A stretch of DNA of 16,579 nucleotides from Sphingomonadaceae bacterium (lineage in GTDB: Bacteria > Pseudomonadota > Alphaproteobacteria > Sphingomonadales > Sphingomonadaceae). Positions 1 through 8,001 of the stretch are shown here, piece after piece. The notes under the pieces were generated by a model, which saw only the letters and a program-made list of their open reading frames with translations, made no database searches and was not told the origin of the DNA. The stretch is taken from contig JAFAZM010000023.1 in NCBI GenBank assembly GCA_019239785.1, positions 1-16,579 of the forward strand, read 5' to 3'. Both the position numbers and the translations under genes were made by a program. Each line of letters starts with the position of its first letter. Within the stretch, counting starts at the first letter, position 1.

Positions 1-239
1 TGACCGCGCTCGGCCTGGTCGTCGCGGTTCCGGCCGTGATGCAGTACAACTGGCTGATGCGCCGCAACAAGGCGATCTCCGAGGAGATGTCGCGGTTCGC
101 GAACCACATCCACGGCTACCTGATCTCGGGCGGCCAGGTTCGTCCGACGGTCGCGGCCCCGCGCGCCGCCGCTCCGGCCCGTCCGGCGGCGTCGTCCGCC
201 GCCTCGACCGGCGGCGCGGCCAGCACCTCGAAGCCGTAA
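1..239 (+). CDS. exbB: ExbB/TolQ/MotA-type proton channel protein, C-terminal end (partial)
   Basis: Only the last 78 or so residues are present; the 5' part lies before the window and the reading frame enters at base 3. The protein would be the polytopic inner-membrane subunit of a TonB-ExbB-ExbD energy-transducing complex. The visible part is the end of the last membrane helix (LGLVVAVPAVMQYNWL), a basic/amphipathic cytoplasmic stretch (RRNKAISEEMSRFANHI) and a low-complexity Ala/Pro/Ser tail, which is common in alphaproteobacterial ExbB proteins. The assignment rests mainly on the two exbD-like genes directly downstream on the same strand. TolQ or another MotA/TolQ/ExbB member cannot be excluded from the tail alone. 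Confidence 0.8.
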   Translation, partial: TALGLVVAVPAVMQYNWLMRRNKAISEEMSRFANHIHGYLISGGQVRPTVAAPRAAAPARPAASSAASTGGAASTSKP

Positions 240-250
240 GCAAAGCGAGT

Positions 251-275
251 CGGCGGGGCCGCTGCTGCCCCGCCG
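251..275 (+). promoter_or_regulatory. Intergenic hairpin between exbB and first exbD
   Basis: A perfect 9-bp stem (251-259 with 267-275) with a 7-nt loop lies in the 92-bp gap between exbB and exbD. No U-tract follows, so it is not a standard intrinsic terminator. It could stabilise or delimit the exbB mRNA, or attenuate downstream expression. The structure is seen in the sequence; the role is inferred. Confidence 0.4.
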
Positions 276-331
276 CCCTCTCTACGGCGCCGCCACGCTG
301 ACGGCGCCGGACCAGAACAGGAAGTCTGAAC

Positions 332-820
332 ATGGCAATGCAGGTCGGCGAATCCGGAGACGGCGAAGACACACCGATGTCCGACATCAACACGACGCCT
401 CTCGTGGACGTCATGCTGGTGATGCTGATCATCTTCCTCATCACGGTGCCGGTCGTGTTGCAGTCGGTGCCGGTGCGGCTGCCGAAGGTCGAATATGAGC
501 CGACCGTGACCAAGCCGGAGAACGTCAACCTGACGGTCCGGGCGGGCCCGGGCGGCCAGTGCGAGGTCTATTGGAACCTCACCCGGATGAACTCGCAGCA
601 GCTGCTGCAGCGTGCGGCGGACGAGCTTCAGGCGCGGGTCACCGCGCTCGGCGGTCCGGCCGCGGTCACCGAGGAGAACATGCCCGAGGCGCACATCCGC
701 GCCGACGTGGCCACCCCGTATCGCTGCGTCGGCGGCGCGATCTTCACCATGCAGCGCGCCGGCTATGCGCGGATCGGCTTCATCTCGCAGCCCGACCCGC
801 ACGGCGGCTACAGGTTCTGA
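332..820 (+). CDS. exbD: ExbD/TolR family biopolymer transport protein (first copy)
   Basis: 162-residue ExbD/TolR-like subunit of a TonB-type energy-transducing complex. It has a short cytoplasmic N-terminus, one membrane helix at about residues 25-44, and a periplasmic domain. The family signature INTTPLVDVMLVMLIIF is present, including the Asp (residue 26) that corresponds to the proton-pathway aspartate of ExbD. Two Cys in the periplasmic part (in GQCEVYW and PYRCVGG) could form a disulfide; this is inference. The start at 332 is supported by AGGAAG at 319-324, 7 nt upstream; an in-frame ATG at 338 is an alternative. A second exbD follows 25 bp downstream, so the two are almost certainly co-transcribed with exbB. 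Confidence 0.92.
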   Translation: MAMQVGESGDGEDTPMSDINTTPLVDVMLVMLIIFLITVPVVLQSVPVRLPKVEYEPTVTKPENVNLTVRAGPGGQCEVYWNLTRMNSQQLLQRAADELQARVTALGGPAAVTEENMPEAHIRADVATPYRCVGGAIFTMQRAGYARIGFISQPDPHGGYRF

Positions 821-845
821 TCGGCCGGGACAGGAGTTTAGGCAA

Positions 846-1271
846 ATGAGTGCAAGTATCCTCAATCCCGAATCATCGGAACCGATGATGGAGATCAACA
901 CGACGCCGCTGATCGACGTCATGCTGGTGCTCCTGATCATGATCATCATGACCATTCCGATCCAGACCCACGCGGTGAAGCTCGATCTGCCGCAGAGCAC
1001 GAACAACACCCCGCCGCCGATCGACCCGGTCAAGAACAAGGTCGTGGTCACGCCGCAGGGCCAGGTGCTCTGGAACGGCACCCCGGTCGACCTGACGACC
1101 CTGCGCCAGTATCTGGACCTCACCACGACGATGCACCCGGTGCCGGAGCTGCATCTGCAGCCGGATCCACAGGCCCGCTACGAGCTGGTCGACGAGGTCC
1201 TCGCCGTCGCCAAGCGCGCGCGCGTCACCGCGATGGGCTTCGTCGGCAACGAGGCCTACGCCAACTTCTAG
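846..1271 (+). CDS. exbD: ExbD/TolR family biopolymer transport protein (second copy)
   Basis: 141-residue second ExbD-like protein. It shows the same signature (INTTPLIDVMLVLLIMIIM), with the conserved Asp at residue 24, one membrane helix and a periplasmic domain ending in a strand-helix unit (RYELVDEVLAVAKRARVTAMGF cut here: helix ELVDEVLAVAKRA, strand VTAMGF) typical of the ExbD fold. The ATG at 846 is chosen because AGGAG at 832-836 sits 9 nt upstream, and because the longer open frame to the left is Arg/Pro/Ser-rich shadow translation of the first exbD. The two ExbD copies have diverged clearly, which suggests distinct roles or a hetero-oligomer. A strong terminator follows 29 bp downstream. 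Confidence 0.92.
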   Translation: MSASILNPESSEPMMEINTTPLIDVMLVLLIMIIMTIPIQTHAVKLDLPQSTNNTPPPIDPVKNKVVVTPQGQVLWNGTPVDLTTLRQYLDLTTTMHPVPELHLQPDPQARYELVDEVLAVAKRARVTAMGFVGNEAYANF

Positions 1272-1300
1272 AGGCTGCGGCTGCGGCTTCGACGCGATCG

Positions 1301-1326
1301 GGGCGGCCCTTCGGGGCCGCCCTTTT
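1301..1326 (+). terminator. Intrinsic terminator with TTCG tetraloop after exbD2
   Basis: A 9-bp perfect GC-rich stem (1301-1309 with 1314-1322) closes a TTCG tetraloop on a C-G pair and is followed directly by TTTT. It lies 29 bp after the second exbD stop, where the exbB-exbD-exbD transcript would end. Confidence 0.85.
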
Positions 1327-1335
1327 CGTATCCAG

Positions 1336-1469
1336 CTCCTCCCCGGGACGGGGAGGGGGACCATGCGCAGCATGGTGGAGGGGGCCCCGAGCTTGAGGCG
1401 CCTCTTCCTCAGGGCCCCCTCCACCACGCCGCTTCGCGTCGCGGTCCCCCTCCCCGTCCCGGGGAGGAT
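1336..1469. repeat. Dispersed intergenic inverted-repeat element, copy 1
   Basis: The 26-bp arms at 1337-1362 and 1443-1468 are perfect inverted repeats of a C/G-homopolymer-rich sequence. Inside them a second pair of arms follows (GGTGGAGGGGGC at 1374-1385 region against GCCCCCTCCACCA at 1414-1426 region). The same architecture recurs at 15849-15989, so this is a repeated, non-coding element. It lies between the terminator and the GFA gene. The long stem could act as a transcription barrier or mRNA stabiliser. No protein is encoded in it. Confidence 0.8.
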
Positions 1470-1513
1470 CTGGACATCTTCAACACCGCCCGCTCCGCGG
1501 CTAATCTCCCCAT

Positions 1514-1906
1514 ATGACAACCATCCGCGAAGCCCGCTGCGCCTGCGGTGCGCTCAGCCTGCGCGCCGGGGGCGATCCAGTCCGCATCTCGGTCTGCCAC
1601 TGCCTCGATTGCAAGCGGCGGACCGGCAGCGCCTTCGCCTGGAACGCAACCTATGAAAGCGGCGCGATCGCAGTCGACGGCACCCATGCGACCTGGCACA
1701 CGACCTCCGACGAGGGCTTCTGGGCCCGTCACCATTTCTGCCCGGCCTGCGGCGTCTACGTCTTCTACGAGATCGAGCGGCGGCCCGGCATGATCTCGGT
1801 CCCCGCCGGCGCCTTCGCCGACCCGGATTTCCCGCCGCCCCGGGTCGACGTCTACGAGGAGCGGCGCTGCCCCTGGCTGCCCGAGCTGCCGCTGCCGCAC
1901 GAGTAA
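1514..1906 (+). CDS. GFA family (glutathione-dependent formaldehyde-activating-like) zinc protein
   Basis: 130-residue cytosolic protein of the GFA/CENP-V fold. Zinc-binding cysteines are seen at the expected places: C9 and C11 (CACG), C28, C30 and C33 (CHCLDC followed by KRRTGSAF), and C76 and C79 (FCPACG). Length is close to the family norm. The family is named for Gfa, proposed to promote the glutathione-formaldehyde reaction, but most members have no proven substrate, so no reaction is assigned. ATG at 1514 is the only sensible start; no good Shine-Dalgarno precedes it. It stands alone after a repeat element and converges with the ABC transporter gene. Confidence 0.9.
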   Translation: MTTIREARCACGALSLRAGGDPVRISVCHCLDCKRRTGSAFAWNATYESGAIAVDGTHATWHTTSDEGFWARHHFCPACGVYVFYEIERRPGMISVPAGAFADPDFPPPRVDVYEERRCPWLPELPLPHE

Positions 1907-1909
1907 ATT

Positions 1910-1927
1910 CCCTCCGTTTCAGGAGGG
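1910..1927. terminator. Hairpin between convergent GFA and ABC transporter genes
   Basis: CCCTCC (1910-1915) and GGAGGG (1922-1927) form a 6-bp stem with a 6-nt loop in the 33-bp gap between the two convergent stop codons. Read on the minus strand it is followed by AATTT, a weak U-tract. It is a plausible short bidirectional terminator by position; the stem is modest. Confidence 0.45.
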
Positions 1928-1939
1928 GTGCAGACAAGT

Positions 1940-3715
1940 TCAGGCCGCCAGCCCCTCGAACTGGAGGCGCGCCAGCCGCGCATAGAGGCCGCCCGCGGCG
2001 CTCAGCCGGTCGTGCGTGCCCTCCTCGACGATCCGGCCCTGGTCCATGACCACGATCCGGTCGGCGGCGCGGACGGTGGCGAGGCGGTGGGCGATGACCA
2101 GGGTCGTGCGGCCTTCGAACAGCCGCTCGAGCGAGGCCTGGACCAGCCGCTCGCTCTCCGCGTCCAGCGCCGAGGTGGCCTCGTCGAGCAGCAGCAGTGG
2201 CGCGTCGCGCAGCAGCGCCCGGGCGATTGCGATGCGCTGGCGCTGGCCGCCTGACAGCCGCGCACCGCCTTCGCCGAGATAGGTGTCGAGCCCCTCCGGC
2301 AGCTTGCGCAGGAACTCGGCGGCATTGGCCGCTTCGGCCGCGCCCCACAATTCGGCGTCGCTCGCCTCCCAGCGGCCGTAGCGCAGATTGTCGCGGGCCG
2401 AGGCGGCGAAGATCACCGTCTCCTGCGGCACCACCGCGATCCGCGCGCGGAGCTCGGCCAGGTCGGCCGCCCGGAGATCGACGCCGTCCATCCTCACCGC
2501 CCCTTCATTGGGGTCGTAGAAGCGCTCGGCGAGCTGGAAGAGCGTGGACTTGCCGGCGCCCGAAGGCCCGACCACCGCCAGGGTCTCGCCGGGCGCGACC
2601 TCGAGGCTGAACTCGTGCAAGGCGCTGACATCCGGCCGCGTCGGATATTGGAAGGTCACCCGGTCGAACTGCAGCACGCCGCGCGCAGGCCGCGGCAGCG
2701 GAACCGGGTCGTCGGGCGAGCGGATCTGCGGCACCTCGGCCATCAGCTCGGTGATCCGCCCGGTCGCGCCGGCGCCGCGCAGCAGGTCGCCATAGACCTC
2801 GGTAAGCGCTCCGAAGGCGCCGGCGACGATCGCGCCGGTGACGACGAAGGCCACCACGGTGCCGCCGCTCACGGCGCCGCGCGAGACGTCGATCGCCGCC
2901 TGGCGGACGAGCAGGGTGATCGAGCCGAACAGGAGCGAGATCACGATCGCGGTCATGATCGCGCGGATCGAGACCCGCCGCCGCGCGGTGAGGAAGGCGT
3001 TGCGGACGGCGTCGCGGAAACGCGCGCTCTCGCGCGCCTCCTGGCCGAAGCCCTGAACGATCTTCATCGCGCCGAGCGTCTCGCCGACGATCGTGCCCAG
3101 ATCGGCGATCCGGTCCTGGCTGCTGCGCGAGACGTTGCGGACGCGGCGGCCGAGCGTGACGATCGGGATCACGATCGGCGGGATCCCGATCACCATCCAG
3201 ATCGCAAGGCCGGGCGCGAGCATGAACAGATAGATCGCGCCGCCGATTCCGAGCACCAGGTTGCGCGCCGCCACCGAGACCGTCGAGCCGACCACCATCT
3301 CGATCACCGCGGTGTCCGAGGTGACTCGCGAGGCGATCTCCTGCGGCCTGTTCTCCTCGAAGAAGCGCGGCTCGAGCCGGAGCAGATTGTCCTGCACCGC
3401 GACGCGGATGTCGGCGATCACCTTCTCGCCCAGCATGGAGACGAAATAGAAGCGCGCGGCGGTCGCGACCGCGAGCACGGCGACGGTCAGGAACAGCATG
3501 TCGAACTGGCGCGAGACGTCGCCGCCGCCGGCGACGAAGCCGCGGTCGATCACCTGGCGGAAGCCCGCGGGGATCGCCAGGGTGGCGCCCGACGCGAGCA
3601 GCAGCGCGATCCCGGCGCCGAGCATCGTCCCCTTGTAGCGCAAGGCATAGCGCCAGATGACCAGCAGGCTGCCGATCTTCCCCTTCGGAACGTCCGCCAT
3701 GATCTGCCGCGCCAT
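1940..3715 (-). CDS. ABC exporter, fused transmembrane and ATPase domains (MsbA/multidrug-like)
   Basis: 591-residue half-transporter: a six-helix exporter domain (about residues 20-320), then a nucleotide-binding domain. Visible motifs are Walker A GPSGAGKST (383-391), Q-loop VVPQE (Q431), signature LSGGQRQRIAIARA (from 488), Walker B LLLLDEATSALD (catalytic Glu 512) and H-loop His 543 in VIAHRLATV. All key residues are intact, so it should be an active homodimeric exporter. The substrate cannot be read from sequence; lipid A/lipid or drug export are family roles. The start at 3715 (MARQIM) is chosen because the longer frame to 3838 translates a repeat element; 3700 (MADVPKG) is an equal alternative, with no clear ribosome site for either. 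It is divergent from phaZ. Confidence 0.88.
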   Translation of the reverse strand: MARQIMADVPKGKIGSLLVIWRYALRYKGTMLGAGIALLLASGATLAIPAGFRQVIDRGFVAGGGDVSRQFDMLFLTVAVLAVATAARFYFVSMLGEKVIADIRVAVQDNLLRLEPRFFEENRPQEIASRVTSDTAVIEMVVGSTVSVAARNLVLGIGGAIYLFMLAPGLAIWMVIGIPPIVIPIVTLGRRVRNVSRSSQDRIADLGTIVGETLGAMKIVQGFGQEARESARFRDAVRNAFLTARRRVSIRAIMTAIVISLLFGSITLLVRQAAIDVSRGAVSGGTVVAFVVTGAIVAGAFGALTEVYGDLLRGAGATGRITELMAEVPQIRSPDDPVPLPRPARGVLQFDRVTFQYPTRPDVSALHEFSLEVAPGETLAVVGPSGAGKSTLFQLAERFYDPNEGAVRMDGVDLRAADLAELRARIAVVPQETVIFAASARDNLRYGRWEASDAELWGAAEAANAAEFLRKLPEGLDTYLGEGGARLSGGQRQRIAIARALLRDAPLLLLDEATSALDAESERLVQASLERLFEGRTTLVIAHRLATVRAADRIVVMDQGRIVEEGTHDRLSAAGGLYARLARLQFEGLAA

Positions 3716-3774
3716 GGTCGGCGGACTAGCAGCGGGAGGATGGCTGCTCAATGGCTGGGGAGCGATGCCATCTC

Positions 3775-3912
3775 CCCCTCTCCCGCCTGCGGGAGAGGGG
3801 TGGGGGTGAGGGGCCGAGCGTAGCGAGGCTACTGCCAAGGAGAAGGCGAGGGAGTAGGGAAAGGAACAAGAAGAAGACCCTCACCCCGCCCTCTCCCGCA
3901 AGCGGGAGAGGG
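3775..3912. repeat. REP-like element with palindromic ends between ABC transporter and phaZ
   Basis: Two near-identical palindromes flank the element. The 12-bp arms at 3775-3786/3789-3800 have a 2-nt spacer, and the 11-bp arms at 3889-3899/3902-3912 a 2-nt spacer. Both read CCCTCTCCCGC on the left arm. Next to them, GGGGTGAGGG (3803-3812) is the inverse complement of CCCTCACCCC (3878-3887), so the whole unit is an inverted repeat of about 138 bp. It looks like a REP/BIME-type non-coding repeat; the central part is purine-rich on the plus strand. Confidence 0.75.
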
Positions 3913-4052
3913 AAATGCGCAGTAGCCCCATCACGGGTAGAATCCCAGCTCGCGTCGCCCTAGGGACCCCAAGCCCGCCGCGGCGGTTATTCCCATATGG
4001 ACCAACCACCCCCTTGCCCCCATATAGAGCAGGAACCGGGGGTAGGAATTTG

Positions 4053-5270
4053 ATGCTTTACGACGCGTATGAGATGCAGCGGTCGCTGCTCGCCGGGGCC
4101 AGCACGCTCGCCAATATCGGCGCCGGCTGGATGAGCAATCCGGTCAATCCGCTCGCTTACTCGCAGATGGGGCCGATCGTCGCCTCCGCGCTCGACGTCT
4201 TCGCCCATGCCGCGGCGCCGCGCGGCAAGCCCGAATTCGCCCTCGGCGAGGTCGTGGTCGACGGCAAGGCGGTGCCGGTGCACGAGGAGATCGTGCTGAG
4301 GAAGCCGTTCGGCCAGCTCAAGCATTTCCGCAAGGAGGGCGCACCGGCCGGGCCGAAGCTGCTGATGGTCGCGCCGATGTCCGGCCATTATGCGACCCTG
4401 CTGCGCGGCACCGTCGAGCGGATGGTGCCGGGCCACGACGTCTACATCACCGATTGGCGCGACGCGAAGCTGGTGCCGCTCGACGACGGCCGCTTCGACC
4501 TCGACGATTATATCGATTACCTGATCCAGTTCCTCGAGCATATCGGCCCCGGCGCGCACATGCTTGCGGTCTGCCAGCCTTCGGTCCCGGCTTTTGCCGC
4601 GGTCGCACTGATGAGCGCCGACAAGAATCCCTGCCGGCCGAAGACCCTGACCATGATGGGCGGCCCGATCGACACCCGCCGCGCGCCGACCGAGGTGAAC
4701 ACGGTCGCGACCCAGCGCCCCTTCGCCTGGTTCGAGCACAACGTCATCGCCACCGTGCCCTATCTCTATCCGGGCGCCGGCCGGCAGGTCTATCCGGGCT
4801 TCCTGCAGCTCGCCGGCTTCATGGCGATGAACCTGGGCGACCATCTCAACAGCCATTGGGAGATGTTCAGGCATCTCGTCGACGGCGACGGCGAGAGCGC
4901 CGACGCGACCAAGGATTTCTACGACGAATATCGCTCGGTCTGCGACATGACCGCCGAATTCTACCTGCAGACGGTGGACATGGTGTTCCAGCGCCACCTG
5001 CTGCCCAAAGGCGAGCTGATGCACCGCGGCCGCCGCGTCGACCCGGCCGCGATCCGCGACGTCGCCTTGCTCGCGATCGAGGGCGAGCGCGACGACATCA
5101 GCGGCATCGGCCAGACTCGCGCCGCGCTCGACATCGCGACGAAGCTGCCGCCCGCCCGCAAGCATTACCATCTCGCCAGGGGCGTCGGCCATTACGGCAT
5201 CTTCAACGGCAGCAAATGGCGCAACCGCATCGCGCCGATCCTGGAAAGCTGGATCGCCACGCACGGCTGA
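4053..5270 (+). CDS. phaZ: Intracellular polyhydroxyalkanoate (PHB) depolymerase
   Basis: 405-residue cytosolic alpha/beta-hydrolase of the intracellular PHA depolymerase family, which mobilises stored poly-3-hydroxybutyrate from granules. The start MLYDAYEMQRSLL is typical of the family. A cysteine replaces the lipase-box serine in AVCQPSVPA (C174), as in characterised intracellular depolymerases where Cys is the nucleophile. The likely Asp is in EGERDDISGIGQT (D347/D348) and the catalytic His is H380 in GVGHYGIFNGSKWR. The oxyanion/turn region VAPMSGHYATLLRGT is intact. The ATG at 4053 is preferred over the longer frame from 3915, which runs through repeat DNA; GGTAGGAA (4041-4048) is a fair ribosome site. 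No phaC, phaP or phaR is nearby, so it is a stand-alone gene. Confidence 0.93.
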   Translation: MLYDAYEMQRSLLAGASTLANIGAGWMSNPVNPLAYSQMGPIVASALDVFAHAAAPRGKPEFALGEVVVDGKAVPVHEEIVLRKPFGQLKHFRKEGAPAGPKLLMVAPMSGHYATLLRGTVERMVPGHDVYITDWRDAKLVPLDDGRFDLDDYIDYLIQFLEHIGPGAHMLAVCQPSVPAFAAVALMSADKNPCRPKTLTMMGGPIDTRRAPTEVNTVATQRPFAWFEHNVIATVPYLYPGAGRQVYPGFLQLAGFMAMNLGDHLNSHWEMFRHLVDGDGESADATKDFYDEYRSVCDMTAEFYLQTVDMVFQRHLLPKGELMHRGRRVDPAAIRDVALLAIEGERDDISGIGQTRAALDIATKLPPARKHYHLARGVGHYGIFNGSKWRNRIAPILESWIATHG

Positions 5271-5295
5271 GCCCCGTCCTATTCTCTTCCCGTCA

Positions 5296-5312
5296 CCCCC
5301 GCGAAAGGGGGG
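5296..5312. terminator. Hairpin in the gap between convergent phaZ and emrB
   Basis: CCCCC (5296-5300), loop GCGAAA, then GGGGG(G). The G-run plus CG can alternatively pair with CGCCCCC at about 5330-5336. This is the only notable structure in the 69-bp gap between two converging genes, so it may end both transcripts. It also resembles a fragment of a dispersed sphingomonad repeat. There is no good U-tract. Confidence 0.4.
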
Positions 5313-5339
5313 CGCCTCCGATGGCGTTGCCGCCCCCGA

Positions 5340-6887
5340 CTATTCCATCACCGGCCCGTGCTCCCCGGGCTGCGGCGGGCGGGCCTTCTTGAGCAGCAGC
5401 AGCAAGGGCGCGACGCAGAGCGTCAGGATCATCATCAGGTAGAAATCGTCGATATAGGCGATCATCATCGCCTGCCGGTTGATCTCGTTGTCCAGCATCA
5501 TCAGCGCGGTGTCCGTCGCCGGCGGGATGCCCTGGGTGATCGCCGGATCGACCGGCGGCAGCGAATAATCGGTGACGTGCGAGGCGAGGTCGGAATGGCT
5601 GACCTGGAGGTTGCGCGCCAGCATCAGCGTCATGATCGAGATTCCGACCGAGCCGCCGACGCTGCGCGAGAGGTTGAACAGGGCCGCCGCGGTGGTGCGG
5701 AACCGCGCCGCCAGCGTGCCGAAGGCGGCCGTGTTCATCGGCACGAAGATCAGCCCCAGCGAAAGGCCCTGGACGACGCCGCTGACGATCACCGGGCGCT
5801 TGTCCATGTCGAGCGAGAAGCCGGACATCTGCCAGAGCGAGTAAGCGAGCAGCAGCAGCCCGACGAGCACGAGCAGGCGCGCGTCGACGCGGCTGGTCAG
5901 CCGGCCGACGACGATCATCGAGATCAGGGTGCCGATGCCGCGGGGCGCGGTGAGGAAGCCCGATTGCAGCACCGAATAGCCGAGCAGGGTCTGCAGCAAG
6001 GGCGGCAGCAAGGCGAGGCCGGCGAACATCATCACCCCCATCACGCCCATGAACATCAGGCCGGCGGTGAAATTGCGGTCGGCGAACATCGCCCGCTCGA
6101 ACAGGGGCTGGCGCGCGGTGAACATGTGTACGAAGAAGGTCCAGAAGCCGGCGATGGCGAGGCCGAGCTCGATCCTGATCTCCCAGCTCGCGAACCAGTC
6201 GAGCTGCTCGCCCCGGTCCAGCATCAGCTGCAGCGAGGCCAAGGCGATGGCGAGCATCGCGAAGCCGAACATGTCGAAGCGCCGCGAGACCTTCGGGATC
6301 TTCGGCATGCAGCGCGCCATCAGCAGGGCGGCGAGCACGCCGACCGGCAGGTTGATCAGGAACACCCAGCGCCAATTGTAGGAATCGGTGAGCCAGCCGC
6401 CGAGCACCGGCCCCATGATCGGGCCGATCATCACGCCGGCGCCGAACAGGGCCATGGCCTGGCCGTGCTTCTCGCGCGGGTTGATGTCGAACAGGGTCGC
6501 CTGGGCGAGCGGCACGATGAAGGCGCCGGCGACCCCCTGGAAGGCGCGGAAGATCACGATCTGGCTGAGGCTCTGCGCCACCGCGCACAGCAGGGAGGCG
6601 ACGGTGAAGGCGATCACCGACCAGACGAACAAAGGCTTGCGGCCCACTTTGTCGGCGAGCCAGCCGGTGATCGGGATCGCGATCGCCGAGGCGACGATAT
6701 AGGAGGTCAGCACCCAGGAGATCGTCTCGGGCGTGGCGCTGAGGTCCGCCCGCATGTGCGGCAGCGCGACGTTTGCGATCGTGGTGTCGAGCACCTGCAT
6801 CAGCATGCCCAGGATCACGCCGGTGGTGACCAGGGCATGCTGGACCTTGTCGAGCCGATGATAATGCGCGGGCGGACCCGAGGCCAT
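5340..6887 (-). CDS. emrB: DHA2-family (14-TM) MFS multidrug efflux permease, EmrB type
   Basis: 515-residue proton-driven drug exporter of the DHA2/EmrB-QacA family, in the inner membrane. Motif D1 LDTTIANVALP (33-43), motif A GWLADKVGRK (75-84) and the antiporter motif C GAGVMIGPIMGPVLGGW (149-165) are intact. The length and the many hydrophobic segments fit 14 helices. It begins 7 bp after the stop of the EmrA-like adaptor, so the two are translated from one message and should form the inner-membrane part of a tripartite pump. The outer-membrane channel (TolC-like) is not in the window and is presumably supplied from elsewhere. The substrate is unknown. Confidence 0.93.
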   Translation of the reverse strand: MASGPPAHYHRLDKVQHALVTTGVILGMLMQVLDTTIANVALPHMRADLSATPETISWVLTSYIVASAIAIPITGWLADKVGRKPLFVWSVIAFTVASLLCAVAQSLSQIVIFRAFQGVAGAFIVPLAQATLFDINPREKHGQAMALFGAGVMIGPIMGPVLGGWLTDSYNWRWVFLINLPVGVLAALLMARCMPKIPKVSRRFDMFGFAMLAIALASLQLMLDRGEQLDWFASWEIRIELGLAIAGFWTFFVHMFTARQPLFERAMFADRNFTAGLMFMGVMGVMMFAGLALLPPLLQTLLGYSVLQSGFLTAPRGIGTLISMIVVGRLTSRVDARLLVLVGLLLLAYSLWQMSGFSLDMDKRPVIVSGVVQGLSLGLIFVPMNTAAFGTLAARFRTTAAALFNLSRSVGGSVGISIMTLMLARNLQVSHSDLASHVTDYSLPPVDPAITQGIPPATDTALMMLDNEINRQAMMIAYIDDFYLMMILTLCVAPLLLLLKKARPPQPGEHGPVME

Positions 6888-6894
6888 GGCGGAC

Positions 6895-8001
6895 CTATCG
6901 CGCAGCCTGCTGCTGCGGCCGGTCGCGTGTGTCGACGGTGACGTCGGCGGAGAGGCCGGCGAGCATCGGCCGCCCGGGATTGCCGTCGATCGAGATCCGC
7001 ACCGGCACGCGTTGGCGCACCTTCACCCAATTGCCGCTCGCATTCTGCGCCGGCAGCACCGAGAATTGCGAGCCGGTGCCGGCGCCGATGCTGGCGACGT
7101 GGCCGGTGATGTGCAGGCCCGGATAGGCGTCGATCCTTATCTCCGCGGGCTGGCCGACATACATGTTGGCGAGATCGGTCTCCTTGTAGTTCGCCTCGAC
7201 ATAGACGGTGCCGCTGCGCACCAGAGTGAGCACCGGCACGCCGGTGACCGCGGTCGCGCCGACCTGGAGCCGATGGGTCTGGCTGATCACGCCGTCGGCC
7301 GGGGCGCGGACCTCGGTGCGGGAGAGGTTGAGCAGGGCCTGGTCGCGGGCGACGCTGGCCGCCTCGACCGCCGGCTGGTTGCCGCTGCCGCCCTCGCGCA
7401 GCGCCGATTGCGCGGTCACCGAGGCGGCGCGGGCATTGGCCAGCCGCTCGCGCGCCTCCTGGAGGTTGTGCAGCTGCTCGTCATAGCGGGTGCGGGTGAT
7501 CCAGCCCTGCCGCATCAATTCGTCGAGGCGGGAGAATTCGCGCTGCTGGTAGGCGAGGTTCGCCTCGGCGCCGCTGATGTCGGCGGCGGTGCCCGAGGAG
7601 CGGGCCTCGAGCTGGTTCACCTGCACCTGGGCGCCGGAGATCTGGGCCTCGGCATTGGCGAGCGCGATCCGGTAGGGCCGCGGGTCGATCCGGAACAGGA
7701 CGTCGCCGCGGTGCACCACCTGGTTCTCGTGGACCAGCACCTCGGTGATGATCCCGTTCACCTCCGGCGCGACCGAGACCATGTCCTGCTGGACATAGGC
7801 ATTGTCGGTCGAGACGTAGCGGCCGGAGGTCAGCCACATATAGCCGCCGATCGCGAGCAGGATGAGCGGCACCGACAGCAGCAGGATCCGCCGCCAGGGA
7901 CGCTTCTTGCGTTCGATCTCGACCTCGGCCGCCGTCTCCGGCGAGGCGAGCGCCGCCAGGGCCGCCTGCTCGGCCTTCACCTTGGGATCCGCTTCGCTCA
8001 T
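6895..8001 (-). CDS. emrA: EmrA/HlyD-family periplasmic adaptor of the efflux pump
   Basis: 368-residue membrane fusion protein. It has a cytoplasmic N-terminus with basic KKRPWRR, one membrane anchor at about residues 39-58, then the biotinyl-lipoyl-like half motif (STDNAYVQQDMVSVAPEV), an alpha-helical hairpin (about 115-230, heptad-like AEAQISGAQVQVNQLEA and similar), the second lipoyl half (VRAPADGVISQ) and a beta-barrel domain. It bridges the EmrB permease to an outer-membrane channel. The ATG at 8001 overlaps the marR stop as ATGA, which shows translational coupling and rules out the longer frame to 8466 (an Arg-rich shadow of marR). Confidence 0.93.
   Translation of the reverse strand: MSEADPKVKAEQAALAALASPETAAEVEIERKKRPWRRILLLSVPLILLAIGGYMWLTSGRYVSTDNAYVQQDMVSVAPEVNGIITEVLVHENQVVHRGDVLFRIDPRPYRIALANAEAQISGAQVQVNQLEARSSGTAADISGAEANLAYQQREFSRLDELMRQGWITRTRYDEQLHNLQEARERLANARAASVTAQSALREGGSGNQPAVEAASVARDQALLNLSRTEVRAPADGVISQTHRLQVGATAVTGVPVLTLVRSGTVYVEANYKETDLANMYVGQPAEIRIDAYPGLHITGHVASIGAGTGSQFSVLPAQNASGNWVKVRQRVPVRISIDGNPGRPMLAGLSADVTVDTRDRPQQQAAR

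Noticed and set aside
116..1126. Long minus-strand open frame opposite the exbD genes
   Set aside because: Composition (His/Arg/Asp-rich, no family) is that of antisense translation of high-GC coding DNA; the plus-strand ExbD proteins are unmistakable.
1336..1469. CRISPR-like or phage attachment structure
   Set aside because: Inverted rather than regularly spaced direct repeats, and a second copy elsewhere; fits a dispersed hairpin repeat.
2615..3823. 402-codon plus-strand open frame opposite the ABC transporter
   Set aside because: Low-complexity RDRDHD-type translation; the minus strand carries all ABC motifs.
5358..6941. 527-codon plus-strand frame opposite emrB
   Set aside because: His/Gln/Arg-rich shadow; emrB on the minus strand has complete MFS motifs.
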